Assembly: GCA_020831535.1 (NCBI GenBank)
Contig: JAFIGF010000162.1
Span: 1 to 43,854 of the forward strand
From: Opitutales bacterium
GTDB lineage: Bacteria; Verrucomicrobiota; Verrucomicrobiia; Opitutales; T3Sed10-336
Reading direction: 5' to 3'
DNA length: 43,854 bases
Made by a program: the position numbers and the translations under genes. Of the stretch, positions 34,667 through 43,112 are shown one piece after another (the stretch's first letter is position 1; the number at the start of each line of letters is the position of its first letter). Below the pieces are notes generated by a model that did no database searches, was not told the origin of the DNA, and saw only the letters and a program-made list of their open reading frames with translations.

Positions 34667-36157
34667 ATGCTCTCTGCCTTTGTAAACTGTTTCAAAATCC
34701 CGGAACTCCGCCAGCGTATCCTTTTCACGCTGGCGCTGCTTTTTGTCGCCCGGGTTGGTGCCAATATCCCTTTGCCCGGTTTGGATCCTTCCGCGATTCA
34801 AGCCTTCTTTGCTGATCAAAGCGGCGATGGTATGGGGATTCTCGACCTCTACAATATGTTTACTGGCGGGGCGCTGATGCAGGCTGCGGTTTTCGCCCTC
34901 GGCATTATGCCCTATATCTCCGCCGCCATTATCATGCAATTGATGACGGCGGTAGTGCCCACCTTGTCGCGTTTGCAGAGAGAAGGGGATGTAGGCCGCC
35001 AGAAGATCACCCAATACACCCGCTACGGCACCGTCGCTATTTGTCTGGTCCAGTCGGTTCTTCTCGTTCTGGCCATGCAAAATCCGGAACGATTGTTTCC
35101 CGGTTTCCAAGTAGCCACCTACGGTCCCATCGTCATCGATGGAGGCATCGCCTTTCTGATCACCTCCGTGATCTTTCTCACCAGCGGAACCGTCCTGCTG
35201 ATGTGGTTGGGCGAACAAATTACCCAACGTGGCATCGGCAACGGAATTTCCCTGCTCATTATGATCAGCATTATTGCTGATCTTCCGGGAGCCCTCGGCG
35301 CCACCTACCAGCTTTTCCTCGGTCCCATCGGTGACCGCCTCAATCCGGGCATCTTTATTCTCATGCTGGCCCTGTTGGTCCTGGTCGTCGCCGCCATCGT
35401 AGCGGTCACCCAAGCCCAGCGCAAAATCCCCGTCCACTACGCCAAACGCGTTGTCGGACGCAAGGTTTACGGCGGCCAAAGCTCCTTCATGCCCCTTAAG
35501 GTCAACTACTCCGGGGTTATGCCGGTCATTTTCGCCCACGCCATTTTGCTCTTTCCCCAACAGGTTTTCGGGCAATTGGGCGCCGCCATGGAGTGGGGCT
35601 TCCTCGAGCGCTTCGCCGCCGGGATCAACCACGGCTCCTGGGCCTACTACCTCATCATGGGAACCCTCATTCTGGTCTTCAGTTACTTCTGGGTCTCCAT
35701 CATGTTCAAGCCCATCCAAATCGCCGACGATCTCAAGAAATACGGCGGCTACGTTCCCGGGGTCCGTCCTGGCGAACCCACGGCCAAGTATCTGGACTTC
35801 ATCATGACGCGTCTGACCCTGGCCGGGGCAATCTTCCTCACCATCGTTGCCGTTTTCCCGGATTTCCTTCTCCACACCTTCAATGTGCCTTTCCGTATCG
35901 CCATCTTCTTCGGCGGCACCGGAATGCTGATTACCGTAGGGGTCATTCTCCTCACTATGCAACAGGTGGAGTCCTATCTCCTCCAACGGCATTATGACGG
36001 TTTTCTCAAGAAGGGCCGCATCCGCGGCAAAACACCGCGTAAATTGGCTCACCAAATGATTGATCGTGGGGAAATGAAGAACCTCTCCATCCTCTGGAGC
36101 GTCCTGCTCATCCTCTTTGCCATCGGAATCATCGCTTGGGTTCTCCAGAGAATCTAA
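34667..36157 (+). CDS. secY: Preprotein translocase subunit SecY
   Basis: SecY is the protein-conducting channel of the inner membrane, partnering SecE and SecG. The 496-aa product has ten predicted membrane spans, the plug-domain region after span 1 (RVGANIPLPGLDPSAI), LGIMPYISAAIIMQL, the cytoplasmic loop with QRKIPVHYAKRVVGRKVYGGQSS (core: AQRKIPVHYAKRVVGRKV), and the C-terminal loop LKKYGGYVPGVRPGEPTAKYLD (core: KKYGGYVPGVRPGEPTAKYL). It is longer than E. coli SecY (443 aa), mostly in loops. adk follows after 10 bp. Confidence 0.97.
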   Translation: MLSAFVNCFKIPELRQRILFTLALLFVARVGANIPLPGLDPSAIQAFFADQSGDGMGILDLYNMFTGGALMQAAVFALGIMPYISAAIIMQLMTAVVPTLSRLQREGDVGRQKITQYTRYGTVAICLVQSVLLVLAMQNPERLFPGFQVATYGPIVIDGGIAFLITSVIFLTSGTVLLMWLGEQITQRGIGNGISLLIMISIIADLPGALGATYQLFLGPIGDRLNPGIFILMLALLVLVVAAIVAVTQAQRKIPVHYAKRVVGRKVYGGQSSFMPLKVNYSGVMPVIFAHAILLFPQQVFGQLGAAMEWGFLERFAAGINHGSWAYYLIMGTLILVFSYFWVSIMFKPIQIADDLKKYGGYVPGVRPGEPTAKYLDFIMTRLTLAGAIFLTIVAVFPDFLLHTFNVPFRIAIFFGGTGMLITVGVILLTMQQVESYLLQRHYDGFLKKGRIRGKTPRKLAHQMIDRGEMKNLSILWSVLLILFAIGIIAWVLQRI

Positions 36158-36167
36158 ACGCGTTGCC

Positions 36168-36875
36168 ATGATGGTTGATTCATCACCCGGGGCCTCTCCG
36201 GAAGCCCCCAGGCGTTCGGCCCGCTTGGTCCTGATCGGCCCCCCGGGGGCAGGGAAGGGCACCTTGGCCGAAAATCTTTGTTCTTTCTCATTTGACCATA
36301 TTTCCTCTGGCGACATTTTCCGCGGCCATGTCCGCAACCAAACCCCCTTGGGGCAACGGTTGGGAAAAAGCCTCGCCAACGGCCAGTTGGTCTCCGACGA
36401 ACTCACCCTGGAAACCATGAAAAAATGGTTTTGGTCCCGTAAACCCAGTCAGGGGTTTCTTCTGGATGGATTTCCCCGCACCTTGTCCCAGGCCCAAGCC
36501 TTTGACGAGTGGCTGGAAAGCCGTTCCATAAAGCTCGATGCGGTTATCCACCTCCACCTGCAGGAAGAAGCCGTGGTGAAACGGATTGCCTACCGCCGCG
36601 TCTGCCCAAAGGATGGCCGGGTCTATCATCTGCTCTACAACCCACCCGCCAGGGAAGGGATTTGCGATGATTGCGGAACCGAACTCATCCAACGCCCCGA
36701 TGACCGTGAACCGGTCATCCGCGAGCGTCTACGGATCTACCGGCAGAAGACCGAACCGGTTCTCACCTATTACCGCGAACAAGGCCTTCTCCTCACCATC
36801 CATTCCGAGGGACATGCCGCCGATTTGGCCAAAACCGTGGAACAGAAACTTCAACCTTTCTTCGCTATCCGATGA
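36168..36875 (+). CDS. adk: Adenylate kinase
   Basis: It converts ATP and AMP to 2 ADP. The 235-aa product has the P-loop GPPGAGKGT after a ~19-residue N-terminal tail, HISSGDIFRGHV, the AMP-site segment LDGFPRTLSQAQAFDEWL, and a LID region with CPKD and CDDC, which suggests a metal-binding LID of variant form (three Cys plus Asp; inference). I chose ATG 36168, after the secY stop; a second ATG follows directly. It overlaps map by 4 bp (ATGA). Confidence 0.93.
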   Translation: MMVDSSPGASPEAPRRSARLVLIGPPGAGKGTLAENLCSFSFDHISSGDIFRGHVRNQTPLGQRLGKSLANGQLVSDELTLETMKKWFWSRKPSQGFLLDGFPRTLSQAQAFDEWLESRSIKLDAVIHLHLQEEAVVKRIAYRRVCPKDGRVYHLLYNPPAREGICDDCGTELIQRPDDREPVIRERLRIYRQKTEPVLTYYREQGLLLTIHSEGHAADLAKTVEQKLQPFFAIR

Positions 36876-37642
36876 TCAATTTGAAGGATCCCAACGAGGT
36901 AAAGACGTTTCGCGAAGCCTGCCGCATCGCGGCCACCGTTTTGCACCGTATGAAAGAAGCTGCCGAGGTCGGGATGAATACCCGCGATCTCGACCAGATC
37001 GGACGCGAATGGATGGATAAACTCGGGGCCCGCAGCGCCTGTTTTAATTACCGCGGTGGAGGCAACCAGCCTTTCCCCTGCCACACCTGCATTTCCGTCA
37101 ACGAAGAGGTCGTGCACGGCATCGGGACCTTACAGCGACAGTTGCAACCCGGCGATCTGGTTTCCCTCGATGTCGTTGTCTGGTATGAGGGGTTTGTCGG
37201 CGACAACGCCACCACCATCTGTCTCGGCGAACCCGACGACGAAGCCGCCCGCCTGCTGAACGTCACCGAAAAAGCCCTTCACCTGGCCATCGACAAGGCC
37301 TGGCCCGGCAATCGCGTAGGAGTTCTCTCCCAAACCGTCCAACGCTTTGTCGAGAAAAAAGGCTTTTCCGTCGTTCGCGATTTTGTCGGCCACGGAGTCG
37401 GAAAGTCCATGCACGAGGAACCCCAGATCCCCAACTTCGGGAAAAAATCTGACGGCCCCCGGATCCGCTCTGGAATGGCCCTCGCCATCGAACCTATGGT
37501 CAATGCCGGAACCTGCCAAGTCGAGGTTTTACCTGATAATTGGACCGTGGTCACCCGTGACCGCCAACGGTCAGCTCACTTTGAACATACCGTTCTGGTC
37601 ACCAAGGCCGGACCGGAAATTTTAACCATTCCGAAAATTTAA
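36872..37642 (+). CDS. map: Methionine aminopeptidase, type I
   Basis: It removes the initiator Met from new proteins. The 256-aa product has the five metal ligands of MetAP: D100 and D111 (in [18 protein letters not shown]), H174 ([12 protein letters not shown]), E207 (AIEPMV) and E238 (HFEHTVLV). H181 and the Cys at the S1 site ([16 protein letters not shown]) also fit. It is translationally coupled to adk through ATGA. infA and rpmJ, which often follow map, are absent from the 68-bp gap before rpsM. Confidence 0.96.
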   Translation: MINLKDPNEVKTFREACRIAATVLHRMKEAAEVGMNTRDLDQIGREWMDKLGARSACFNYRGGGNQPFPCHTCISVNEEVVHGIGTLQRQLQPGDLVSLDVVVWYEGFVGDNATTICLGEPDDEAARLLNVTEKALHLAIDKAWPGNRVGVLSQTVQRFVEKKGFSVVRDFVGHGVGKSMHEEPQIPNFGKKSDGPRIRSGMALAIEPMVNAGTCQVEVLPDNWTVVTRDRQRSAHFEHTVLVTKAGPEILTIPKI

Positions 37643-37710
37643 TTTGCCAAACCGCAAAAAAAACTCTATTCCTGCTCGTTTTCCCATTTCCACACAATCC
37701 ATTTTTTACT

Positions 37711-38082
37711 ATGCCACGTTTACTAGGGGTTGATATACCCAACTACAAGAAAATTGAATACGCACTGCGATACATCTACGGTGTCGGTCCTGCTCGCGCC
37801 GCTCAGGTGGTTGCCGAGACGGGGATCGATCCGGATACCCGCGCCAAAGATTTGACGGAGGAGGATTTGAACAAAATCACCAACGCCATCAACGAACACA
37901 AATACGCCGTCGAAGGCGATCTCCGTCGCGAAACTGCCGCCAATCTCAAACGGTTGCAGGCGATCAACTGTTATCGTGGACTCCGCCATCGCCGCGGCCT
38001 CCCCGTCCGCGGTCAACGCACCAGCACCAATGCCCGTACCCGTAAAGGCTCCCGCCGCACGGTAGGGGTTATGAAAAAATAA
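37711..38082 (+). CDS. rpsM: 30S ribosomal protein S13
   Basis: S13 (uS13) forms the B1 bridges with the 50S subunit. The 123-aa product begins [21 protein letters not shown] and has [45 protein letters not shown] (core: [20 protein letters not shown]) and a basic C-terminus. It opens the alpha section. The gap to rpsK is 20 bp. Confidence 0.97.
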   Translation: MPRLLGVDIPNYKKIEYALRYIYGVGPARAAQVVAETGIDPDTRAKDLTEEDLNKITNAINEHKYAVEGDLRRETAANLKRLQAINCYRGLRHRRGLPVRGQRTSTNARTRKGSRRTVGVMKK

Positions 38083-38102
38083 TTCATTTAGCTTTTTAAG
38101 CC

Positions 38103-38648
38103 ATGTCCGAAGAACAAAACAAACCAGAAGACGTTAAGGAACCTGTTTCCTCCCCCGCACCGGCCGACGCCGAAGCTCCCACCGAGGCCGCTGCCACCGA
38201 GGCGGAGCCCAAGGAAGAAAAGAAAAAGGAAGTCACTGCCGCCGACCTCCTGCAGGAGGAAATCGGTGCCATCAAGGTTCGCAAAGCGAAGGGAAGCAAG
38301 AACGTCACCACTGGAGTTGTTCATGTTCTGGCCACGTTCAATAACACCAAGGTCTCCATTTCGGACCAAAAAGGAAACACCATTTCCTGGTCAAGCTCCG
38401 GCAAAATGAACTTCCGCGGTTCCCGCAAATCCACCGCTTACGCCGCCCAGGTGGTTACCCGCGACGCCGCCCGTGCCGCCATGGCCCACGGCCTCAAGGA
38501 AGTTATCGTCAACGTCAAGGGCGCCGGCATGGGCCGGGACTCCGCCATTCGTGCCCTCCAGGCCCTCGGCTTGGAAGTGCTCGCCATCAACGACGTCACG
38601 CCGATCCCTCACAACGGCTGCCGCGCCCCCAAGCGCCGCCGCGTCTAA
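38103..38648 (+). CDS. rpsK: 30S ribosomal protein S11 with acidic N-terminal extension
   Basis: S11 (uS11) is on the 30S platform near the mRNA exit. The 181-aa product is about 52 residues longer than usual (E. coli 129 aa). Residues 1-55 are rich in Glu, Ala, Pro and Lys (for example [20 protein letters not shown]), and then the canonical domain begins: [55 protein letters not shown] (quoted separately) and [16 protein letters not shown]. The start TAAGCCATG fits the neighbours, and no later in-frame Met lies before the core until after the family's N-terminus, so the extension is likely real. Confidence 0.94.
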   Translation: MSEEQNKPEDVKEPVSSPAPADAEAPTEAAATEAEPKEEKKKEVTAADLLQEEIGAIKVRKAKGSKNVTTGVVHVLATFNNTKVSISDQKGNTISWSSSGKMNFRGSRKSTAYAAQVVTRDAARAAMAHGLKEVIVNVKGAGMGRDSAIRALQALGLEVLAINDVTPIPHNGCRAPKRRRV

Positions 38649-38679
38649 TCCTTTTTAACCTCTCTTATTTCGATACATC

Positions 38680-39288
38680 ATGGCTCGCTATACTGGACCC
38701 ACCACTCGCCTCAGTCGCCGCTTCGGACAACCGATCTTCGGTGCCAATAAGTCCTTTGAGAAAAAGAACTATCCTCCCGGCATCCACGGACCCCGTCGTC
38801 GCCGGAAAATGAGCGAATACGCCGTCGGCTTGAACGAAAAACAAAAACTGCGCTTTGCCTACGGCCTCACCGAAAAGCAATTCCGCCGCACTTTCGAACA
38901 AGCCAAGCGCGAACGTGGCGTCACCGGCGAACGCTTCCTCGAACTCCTCGAACGCCGCCTCGATAACGTCATTTATCTCCTCGGTTTCGCCCGCAGCCGC
39001 AAAGCCGCCCGCCAATTTGTCAATCACGGCCACATCAAGGTCAACGGGCAAAAGGTCGATATCGCCAGCTTCGTCGTCTCCGAAGGGGACGAAATTGAGG
39101 TCCGCGACAACACCTCCTCACGCCAATTGGCAACCCGTTGCCTGGAAGAAACCCGGATGCGCGTCGTCCCCGCCTGGTTGACCGTCCAAGAGGATGCCCT
39201 CAAAGGCTCCGTCACCCGTCTGCCCACCCGCGAGGAAATTGAACCCATCGTCAACGAACAGTTGATCGTTGAGTTCTATAGCCGCTAA
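38680..39288 (+). CDS. rpsD: 30S ribosomal protein S4
   Basis: S4 (uS4) nucleates 30S assembly and in E. coli represses the alpha operon. The 202-aa product starts MARYTGPTTRLSRRFG and has EKKNYPPGIHGPRRRRKMSEY (core: NYPPGIHGPRRRRKMSEY), LNEKQKLRFAYGLTEKQFRR (core: KLRFAYGLTEKQFRR) and an S4 domain ERRLDNVIYLLGFARSRKAAR (core: RLDNVIYLLGFARSRKAARQ). No Cys-zinc motif is present. Confidence 0.97.
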   Translation: MARYTGPTTRLSRRFGQPIFGANKSFEKKNYPPGIHGPRRRRKMSEYAVGLNEKQKLRFAYGLTEKQFRRTFEQAKRERGVTGERFLELLERRLDNVIYLLGFARSRKAARQFVNHGHIKVNGQKVDIASFVVSEGDEIEVRDNTSSRQLATRCLEETRMRVVPAWLTVQEDALKGSVTRLPTREEIEPIVNEQLIVEFYSR

Positions 39289-39333
39289 GCCCTCCCCGAG
39301 GAACACCTCCCTAATCTTTAATCTCTTATTGTC

Positions 39334-40335
39334 ATGCCTAAACGCCTAGGAAAATTTGAACTTCCCAATCGGCTCACTAAGGTAGAGGAAACCGCTTCCC
39401 CTACCTACGCTTGCTTCATCGCCGAACCTTTTGAAGCGGGTTATGGCCATACCATCGGAAATTCCTTTCGCCGAATCCTGCTTAGCTCCATTGAGGGGGC
39501 CGCGATCTCTTCGGTCAAAATCGAAGGCGTTCAGCATGAATTCCAAAGCGTCGAGGGTATCTCTGAGGATGTGACCGATATTGTTCTCAATCTGAAAAAG
39601 GTTCTTTTCATCTCCCACAAACGCGAATCCGTTCAACTGCGGATCGACGTCAATCGGGAGGGTGCCGTCACCGCCGCCGATATTCAGGCCGATTCCAATG
39701 TCGAGGTCGTGAACCCCGAGCAGATTATTTGCCACCTCAGCAAGCCCCGGGCCTTCCAAGCCGAACTCGAAGTTCGTACCGGTCGCGGCTATTGCCCCGG
39801 TGATGACAACAAAAAAGCCGACCAAGCCATCGGTGTCATCCCCGTCGATTCCCTCTTCAGTCCGGTCCGCCACGTCAAGTACTCCGTCGAAAACACCCGC
39901 GTCGGCCAAATCACTGATTACGACAAACTCATTCTCGAAATCACCACCGACGGCCGAATTCTTCCCGACGAAGCCCTCAAACAATCTGCTGCCATTCTGC
40001 GTCACCACCTCGATGTGTTCGACCAAGTGAGCGACGAAGCCCACGAGTTCGAACAAGAAGGCGGCGACGTTTCCGAAGAGCAAAACCGTCTGCGACAGCT
40101 CCTCAACATGAGCGTCAACGAGATCGAACTCTCCGTCCGGGCCGCCAATTGCTTGAACAACGCCAACATCACCACCGTCGGCGAGTTGGCCATGAAGTCC
40201 GAACAAGAGATGCTCAAATTCCGCAACTTCGGAAAGAAATCCCTCAACGAAATCAAAGACAAACTTGAGGAATTGGGCCTCTCCCTCGGTACCAAAATTG
40301 ATGAGCGCCTGCTCGACACCAAGTCCGAAGCGTAA
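39334..40335 (+). CDS. rpoA: RNA polymerase alpha subunit
   Basis: Alpha dimerises to start RNA polymerase assembly and contacts promoter UP elements and activators through its C-terminal domain. The 333-aa product has EPFEAGYGHTIGNSFRRILLSS (core: GYGHTIGNSFRRILLSSIEG) and the alpha-CTD with SVNEIELSVRAANCLNNANI and LKFRNFGKKSLNEIKDKLEELGLSLG (core: FRNFGKKSLNEIKDKLEELG). Conserved DNA-contact residues of the CTD (R, N in RAANCL; GKKS) are present. The order rpsD-rpoA-rplQ is standard. Confidence 0.98.
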   Translation: MPKRLGKFELPNRLTKVEETASPTYACFIAEPFEAGYGHTIGNSFRRILLSSIEGAAISSVKIEGVQHEFQSVEGISEDVTDIVLNLKKVLFISHKRESVQLRIDVNREGAVTAADIQADSNVEVVNPEQIICHLSKPRAFQAELEVRTGRGYCPGDDNKKADQAIGVIPVDSLFSPVRHVKYSVENTRVGQITDYDKLILEITTDGRILPDEALKQSAAILRHHLDVFDQVSDEAHEFEQEGGDVSEEQNRLRQLLNMSVNEIELSVRAANCLNNANITTVGELAMKSEQEMLKFRNFGKKSLNEIKDKLEELGLSLGTKIDERLLDTKSEA

Positions 40336-40367
40336 ATCAACCAATCCCACTTTACTCATTACTTGCC

Positions 40368-40955
40368 ATGCGTCACTTGAAGCACAAAAATCAACTGGGG
40401 GTTAAAAAAGAACACCGCCAGGCTCTCATCGCCAATTTAGCCTCCGCTCTCATCACCGAAGGCCGCATCCGGACCACCCTGAAAAAGGCCAAGGCCCTGC
40501 GCCCCTTTATCGAGAAAATTATCACTCTCGCCAAAAAGGGCACCTTGCACCACCGCCGAATTGCCATTTCCCGCGTTCGCGATGTGCATGCCATCAATCT
40601 CCTCTTCGATGAGAAAGCCGAGGATTTCAAAGGCCGGACCGGTGGCTACACCCGTATTTACAAATTGGGCAACCGTATCGGCGATGCCGCCGAAATGGCC
40701 CTCATCGAACTCGTCCCCGCTGAGGACGAAGGCTATGGCAAACGCAACAAACGCGGCGGTGGCAAAAAAGCCGCTCCCGTAAAAGCCGAGGCCAAAGCCC
40801 AACCCGCGGAAACGGAAGCCCCCGCCAAGGAAGAGGCCCAGGAGGCCTCCGCCCCCAAAGCCGAAGCCGCAGAGGAAAAACCCGAAGCCAAGGCGGAAGA
40901 GCCCGCCCCCGAGGCCGCCGAAGAAACCACGGACGACGAAAAAGAAAAGAAATAA
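40368..40955 (+). CDS. rplQ: 50S ribosomal protein L17 with acidic C-terminal tail
   Basis: L17 (bL17) sits near the tunnel exit. The core is residues 1-120: MRHLKHKNQLGVKKEHRQAL, LRPFIEKIITLAKKGTLHHRR (core: RPFIEKIITLAKKGTLHHRR), FKGRTGGYTRIYKLGNRIGDAAEMALIELV (core: GGYTRIYKLGNRIGDAAEMA). About 73 further residues follow that are almost only Ala, Glu, Lys, Pro, Asp and Thr, making 195 aa against about 127 in E. coli. It is the last gene before the terminator. Confidence 0.95.
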   Translation: MRHLKHKNQLGVKKEHRQALIANLASALITEGRIRTTLKKAKALRPFIEKIITLAKKGTLHHRRIAISRVRDVHAINLLFDEKAEDFKGRTGGYTRIYKLGNRIGDAAEMALIELVPAEDEGYGKRNKRGGGKKAAPVKAEAKAQPAETEAPAKEEAQEASAPKAEAAEEKPEAKAEEPAPEAAEETTDDEKEKK

Positions 40956-40983
40956 CTCTTTTCCGTATTTGAAAAACCTTACT

Positions 40984-41016
40984 GGCCGGTCAGAACCCTC
41001 TGACCGGCCTTTCTTA
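40984..41016 (+). terminator. Rho-independent terminator of the ribosomal block
   Basis: GGCCGGTCAGA (40984-40994) pairs perfectly with TCTGACCGGCC (40999-41009) around the loop ACCC, followed by TTTCTTA. It lies 28 bases after the rplQ stop. Confidence 0.93.
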
Positions 41017-41075
41017 TGTTCCCGCCCAGCCGAAAACAAAATCCCCATTTTTGCTCCCAAAATTCAAAAAAACCC

Positions 41076-41104
41076 TTGACCCTGCGTCCAAAAAAAGGGA
41101 TTTT
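41076..41104 (+). promoter_or_regulatory. Candidate promoter of tRNA-Val
   Basis: TTGACC (41076-41081), then 17 bp, then GATTTT (41099-41104) lies 18 bases upstream of the tRNA. The -35 match is strong and the -10 match weak. Confidence 0.42.
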
Positions 41105-41121
41105 CTTCCCTTCTAACCCGT

Positions 41122-41198
41122 GGGGGTATAGCTCAGTTGGTTAGAGCGCATGCATGACACGCATGAGGTCACTGGTTCGACTCCAGTTACTCCCACCA
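41122..41198 (+). tRNA. tRNA-Val (anticodon GAC)
   Basis: A full cloverleaf can be drawn. The acceptor stem is GGGGGTA/TACTCCC, with one G-T pair. The D stem is GCTC/GAGC. The anticodon stem CATGC/GCATG encloses the loop ATGACAC with anticodon GAC. The T stem is ACTGG/CCAGT with loop TTCGACT. The discriminator is A and CCA is encoded. It reads GUC/GUU valine codons. Confidence 0.97.
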
Positions 41199-41222
41199 TT
41201 TCTCTCCGTCCCCTCCTGTCCC

Positions 41223-41580
41223 CATAAGGAGCAAGGACATTGCTTCGCCCTCTCCGTCCTGTCCTTGGGATTTGGAGCCAACCGTTCCGCCTCCTTCCTG
41301 TAGGGCTTGCGCTTGCGCAATGCCGTCGGCACGGGAGATGACCGGTTCATGGGTTTGTTGATGGCGTGTTCGAGTAGTCATTCCGACGGCGTAGCCGTCT
41401 TTGGACTGCGGCAGCCTGCTGCCGCTTTGCGTGAAGCCAGCCCTGCTGGCGAACCGTTAGGTTCGGTAACGCCGCCGCAGTCCAAGGTGCCTGCGGCACG
41501 GGGAGGTGAAGGAACGATTCACCATCTCCGGGCTATCGTGTGGGTCGGGGCATAAAGCCCCTCCGACAACATCACCCTCT
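41223..41580. repeat. Structured repeat, copy A (mini-hairpin cluster)
   Basis: This 358-bp segment starts 24 bases after the tRNA and matches 43113-43510 along its whole length. It holds at least eight small palindromes: CAAGGACA/TGTCCTTG (41232-41267), TTGCGCTTGCGCAA (41307-41320), TGCCGTCGGCA (41321-41331), GACGGCGTAGCCGTC (41385-41399), GCGGCAGCCTGCTGCCGC (41408-41425), GCCAGCCCTGCTGGC (41436-41450), CGAACCGTTAGGTTCG (41450-41465), GTGCCTGCGGCAC (41487-41499) and GGGGCATAAAGCCCC (41547-41561). TTGGACTGCGGC (41401-41412) pairs with GCCGCAGTCCAA (41474-41485), enclosing the middle ones. No protein gene is convincing in it. Confidence 0.9.
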
Positions 41581-41783
41581 CCGCGCTGTCGCGCTACGTG
41601 TGGTTATTCGTTGAGAGCCACCGCGAAATCCCGCTGAGCGGTGACGTTCATTGGTGGTTTCCCGGCTGTTTTTTCATCATTCATCATTTTTTCCCTCTTT
41701 ATTTTAACGCAAAATTCAGAGAAAACACTTGAAAGCATGCTTGTATTTATTAAAACATAATAAATAACCATCAAGTATTGCCT
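41581..41783. other. Gene-free stretch before the secreted-protein gene
   Basis: The left part continues with short palindromic bits (for example GCTGTCGCGC and CGCTGAGCGG). The right part becomes A/T-rich (TTGAAAGCATGCTTGTATTTATTAAAACATAATAA, quoted here only as TTGAAA near 41729 and TAATAA near 41758), and may carry the promoter of the gene at 41784. Confidence 0.4.
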
Positions 41784-43007
41784 ATGAAATACGTCTCTCT
41801 TCTCTCCGTTTCCGTATTCGCCTTCAGCCTAAACCTTTCCGCTGAATCCCCCTTCACCCCCGTACCGGGCCAGGGCGATTTCCGCTTTCATACCAACTTC
41901 ACCGACGCCACCGCGTGGAACCTGGAAGCCGGCAATTTTGTCACCCACCCCCAGGCTCCGACCTTTCGCCCCTCCGGTGGGGGAACCATCGACACCAGCG
42001 AAGACGGGACTCTCACCCTCGAGGAAACGCTCGCCCCGGATGAATCGACTCTATTCGGCACCGCTCGCCTCGACCTGACCGATCCCGCCATCCTGGCGGA
42101 AACCCTTTCGACTTCCGGCGATGAGCCCTTTGCCATCTATGTCCGCACCCGCTTTGTCTCCGACTCCGCCCTCGTTGTCGCCTTGGGCAATGACGAGGCT
42201 TGGGCAGAAGAGCCTGTTTCCGGGAACGTCCGGATCGTTTCCGGCTACGTCCGCTCCAGTAGCGCTTTGGTCAGCTGGGGACAAAAAAATGACTTTAATA
42301 ATCCATTCGATCCGCTTGGCGCTGGTGTTCAGGTGACTGATAATGACGTGCCTTCCTATGTAACGACCGGAACGACCTTCGACATTGCCCTTTTGTTTGC
42401 GAACGGCACGGTGGCCATCTACCTGAAAGAAGAATCCGCGACCGAATGGGATTCGATTGGCTCTCCGGTAACGTTGAATGAGGGAGACGATGAAGGCTAC
42501 GTCTTCGCGTCCCAATACCTCGGGTTGTATTCTCCCTTGGACAACGCCGAGGTCGAAATCACCGATCTCGCCATCTCCGAGGCCGCACCGGTCGCCGACG
42601 ATTCCTTTCTCGTCTGGTGGGACGCCCAAGGCTTTGCCCCCTCCACCGAGCCCGATCCTCTTGCCGACAACGGCGACGGTCTCCCGTATCTCCTCCGCCA
42701 TGCCTGGGGCCTAGGCGCCAACGATCCCTTTGACCCCGACCGCCAGCCCGTCGTGGCCATCGAGGAAGAGGGGGAAAACACTTATCTCACCATCACCTTC
42801 TTCATCTCCGACGCCGCCGACAGTGTTGAACCCGAAGTCGGTCTTTCCCCCGACCTAGCCACCTGGGACTGGGAAAGCGCCGTTGCCGTAGGTGATCCCA
42901 TCGCTGCCGGGGAGGGGACCCTCTACACCTACCGCGACACCGTCGCCACCAACGCCGCCGACCGCCGCTTCATGAAAGTCCGTTACCACTGGACCGAAGA
43001 AGACTAA
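41784..43007 (+). CDS. Secreted protein with Verrucomicrobia-type C-terminal domain
   Basis: Starting at ATG 41784, the 407-aa product has a signal peptide (MKYVSLLSVSVFAFSLNLSA). The mature part is beta-rich, acidic and poor in Cys and Lys, resembling a laminin-G/concanavalin-like sandwich at about residues 25-275 (inference). A C-terminal module follows, with DPLADNGDGLPYLLRHAWGL and then a beta domain containing LSPDLATWDW. 'DGDGL.N.L.YALGL ... SSDLxxW' modules are common at the C-termini of secreted proteins in Verrucomicrobiota. The role may be surface or polysaccharide related; no active site is seen. It stands alone between two copies of the structured repeat. Confidence 0.82.
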   Translation: MKYVSLLSVSVFAFSLNLSAESPFTPVPGQGDFRFHTNFTDATAWNLEAGNFVTHPQAPTFRPSGGGTIDTSEDGTLTLEETLAPDESTLFGTARLDLTDPAILAETLSTSGDEPFAIYVRTRFVSDSALVVALGNDEAWAEEPVSGNVRIVSGYVRSSSALVSWGQKNDFNNPFDPLGAGVQVTDNDVPSYVTTGTTFDIALLFANGTVAIYLKEESATEWDSIGSPVTLNEGDDEGYVFASQYLGLYSPLDNAEVEITDLAISEAAPVADDSFLVWWDAQGFAPSTEPDPLADNGDGLPYLLRHAWGLGANDPFDPDRQPVVAIEEEGENTYLTITFFISDAADSVEPEVGLSPDLATWDWESAVAVGDPIAAGEGTLYTYRDTVATNAADRRFMKVRYHWTEED

Positions 43008-43112
43008 TCAACGGAGACAAAAGATCGCCTCTTTTCCGTCTCCTGTGGTCAAGACGGAGCTTCATCCTCCATCAGGGAAGATGCCCCTCTCCCTGAAGGG
43101 ACGGGTTCCAGC

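Noticed and set aside
34556-36418. 620-codon open frame on the minus strand opposite rplO, secY and adk
   Set aside because: It is the antisense shadow of clearly conserved genes; its composition (very rich in Gly, Asp, Asn, His, Gln) and lack of motifs fit codon bias of the opposite strand.
39346-40359. 337-codon minus-strand frame opposite rpoA
   Set aside because: Shadow of rpoA with no recognisable motif and a start inside the rpoA-rplQ junction.
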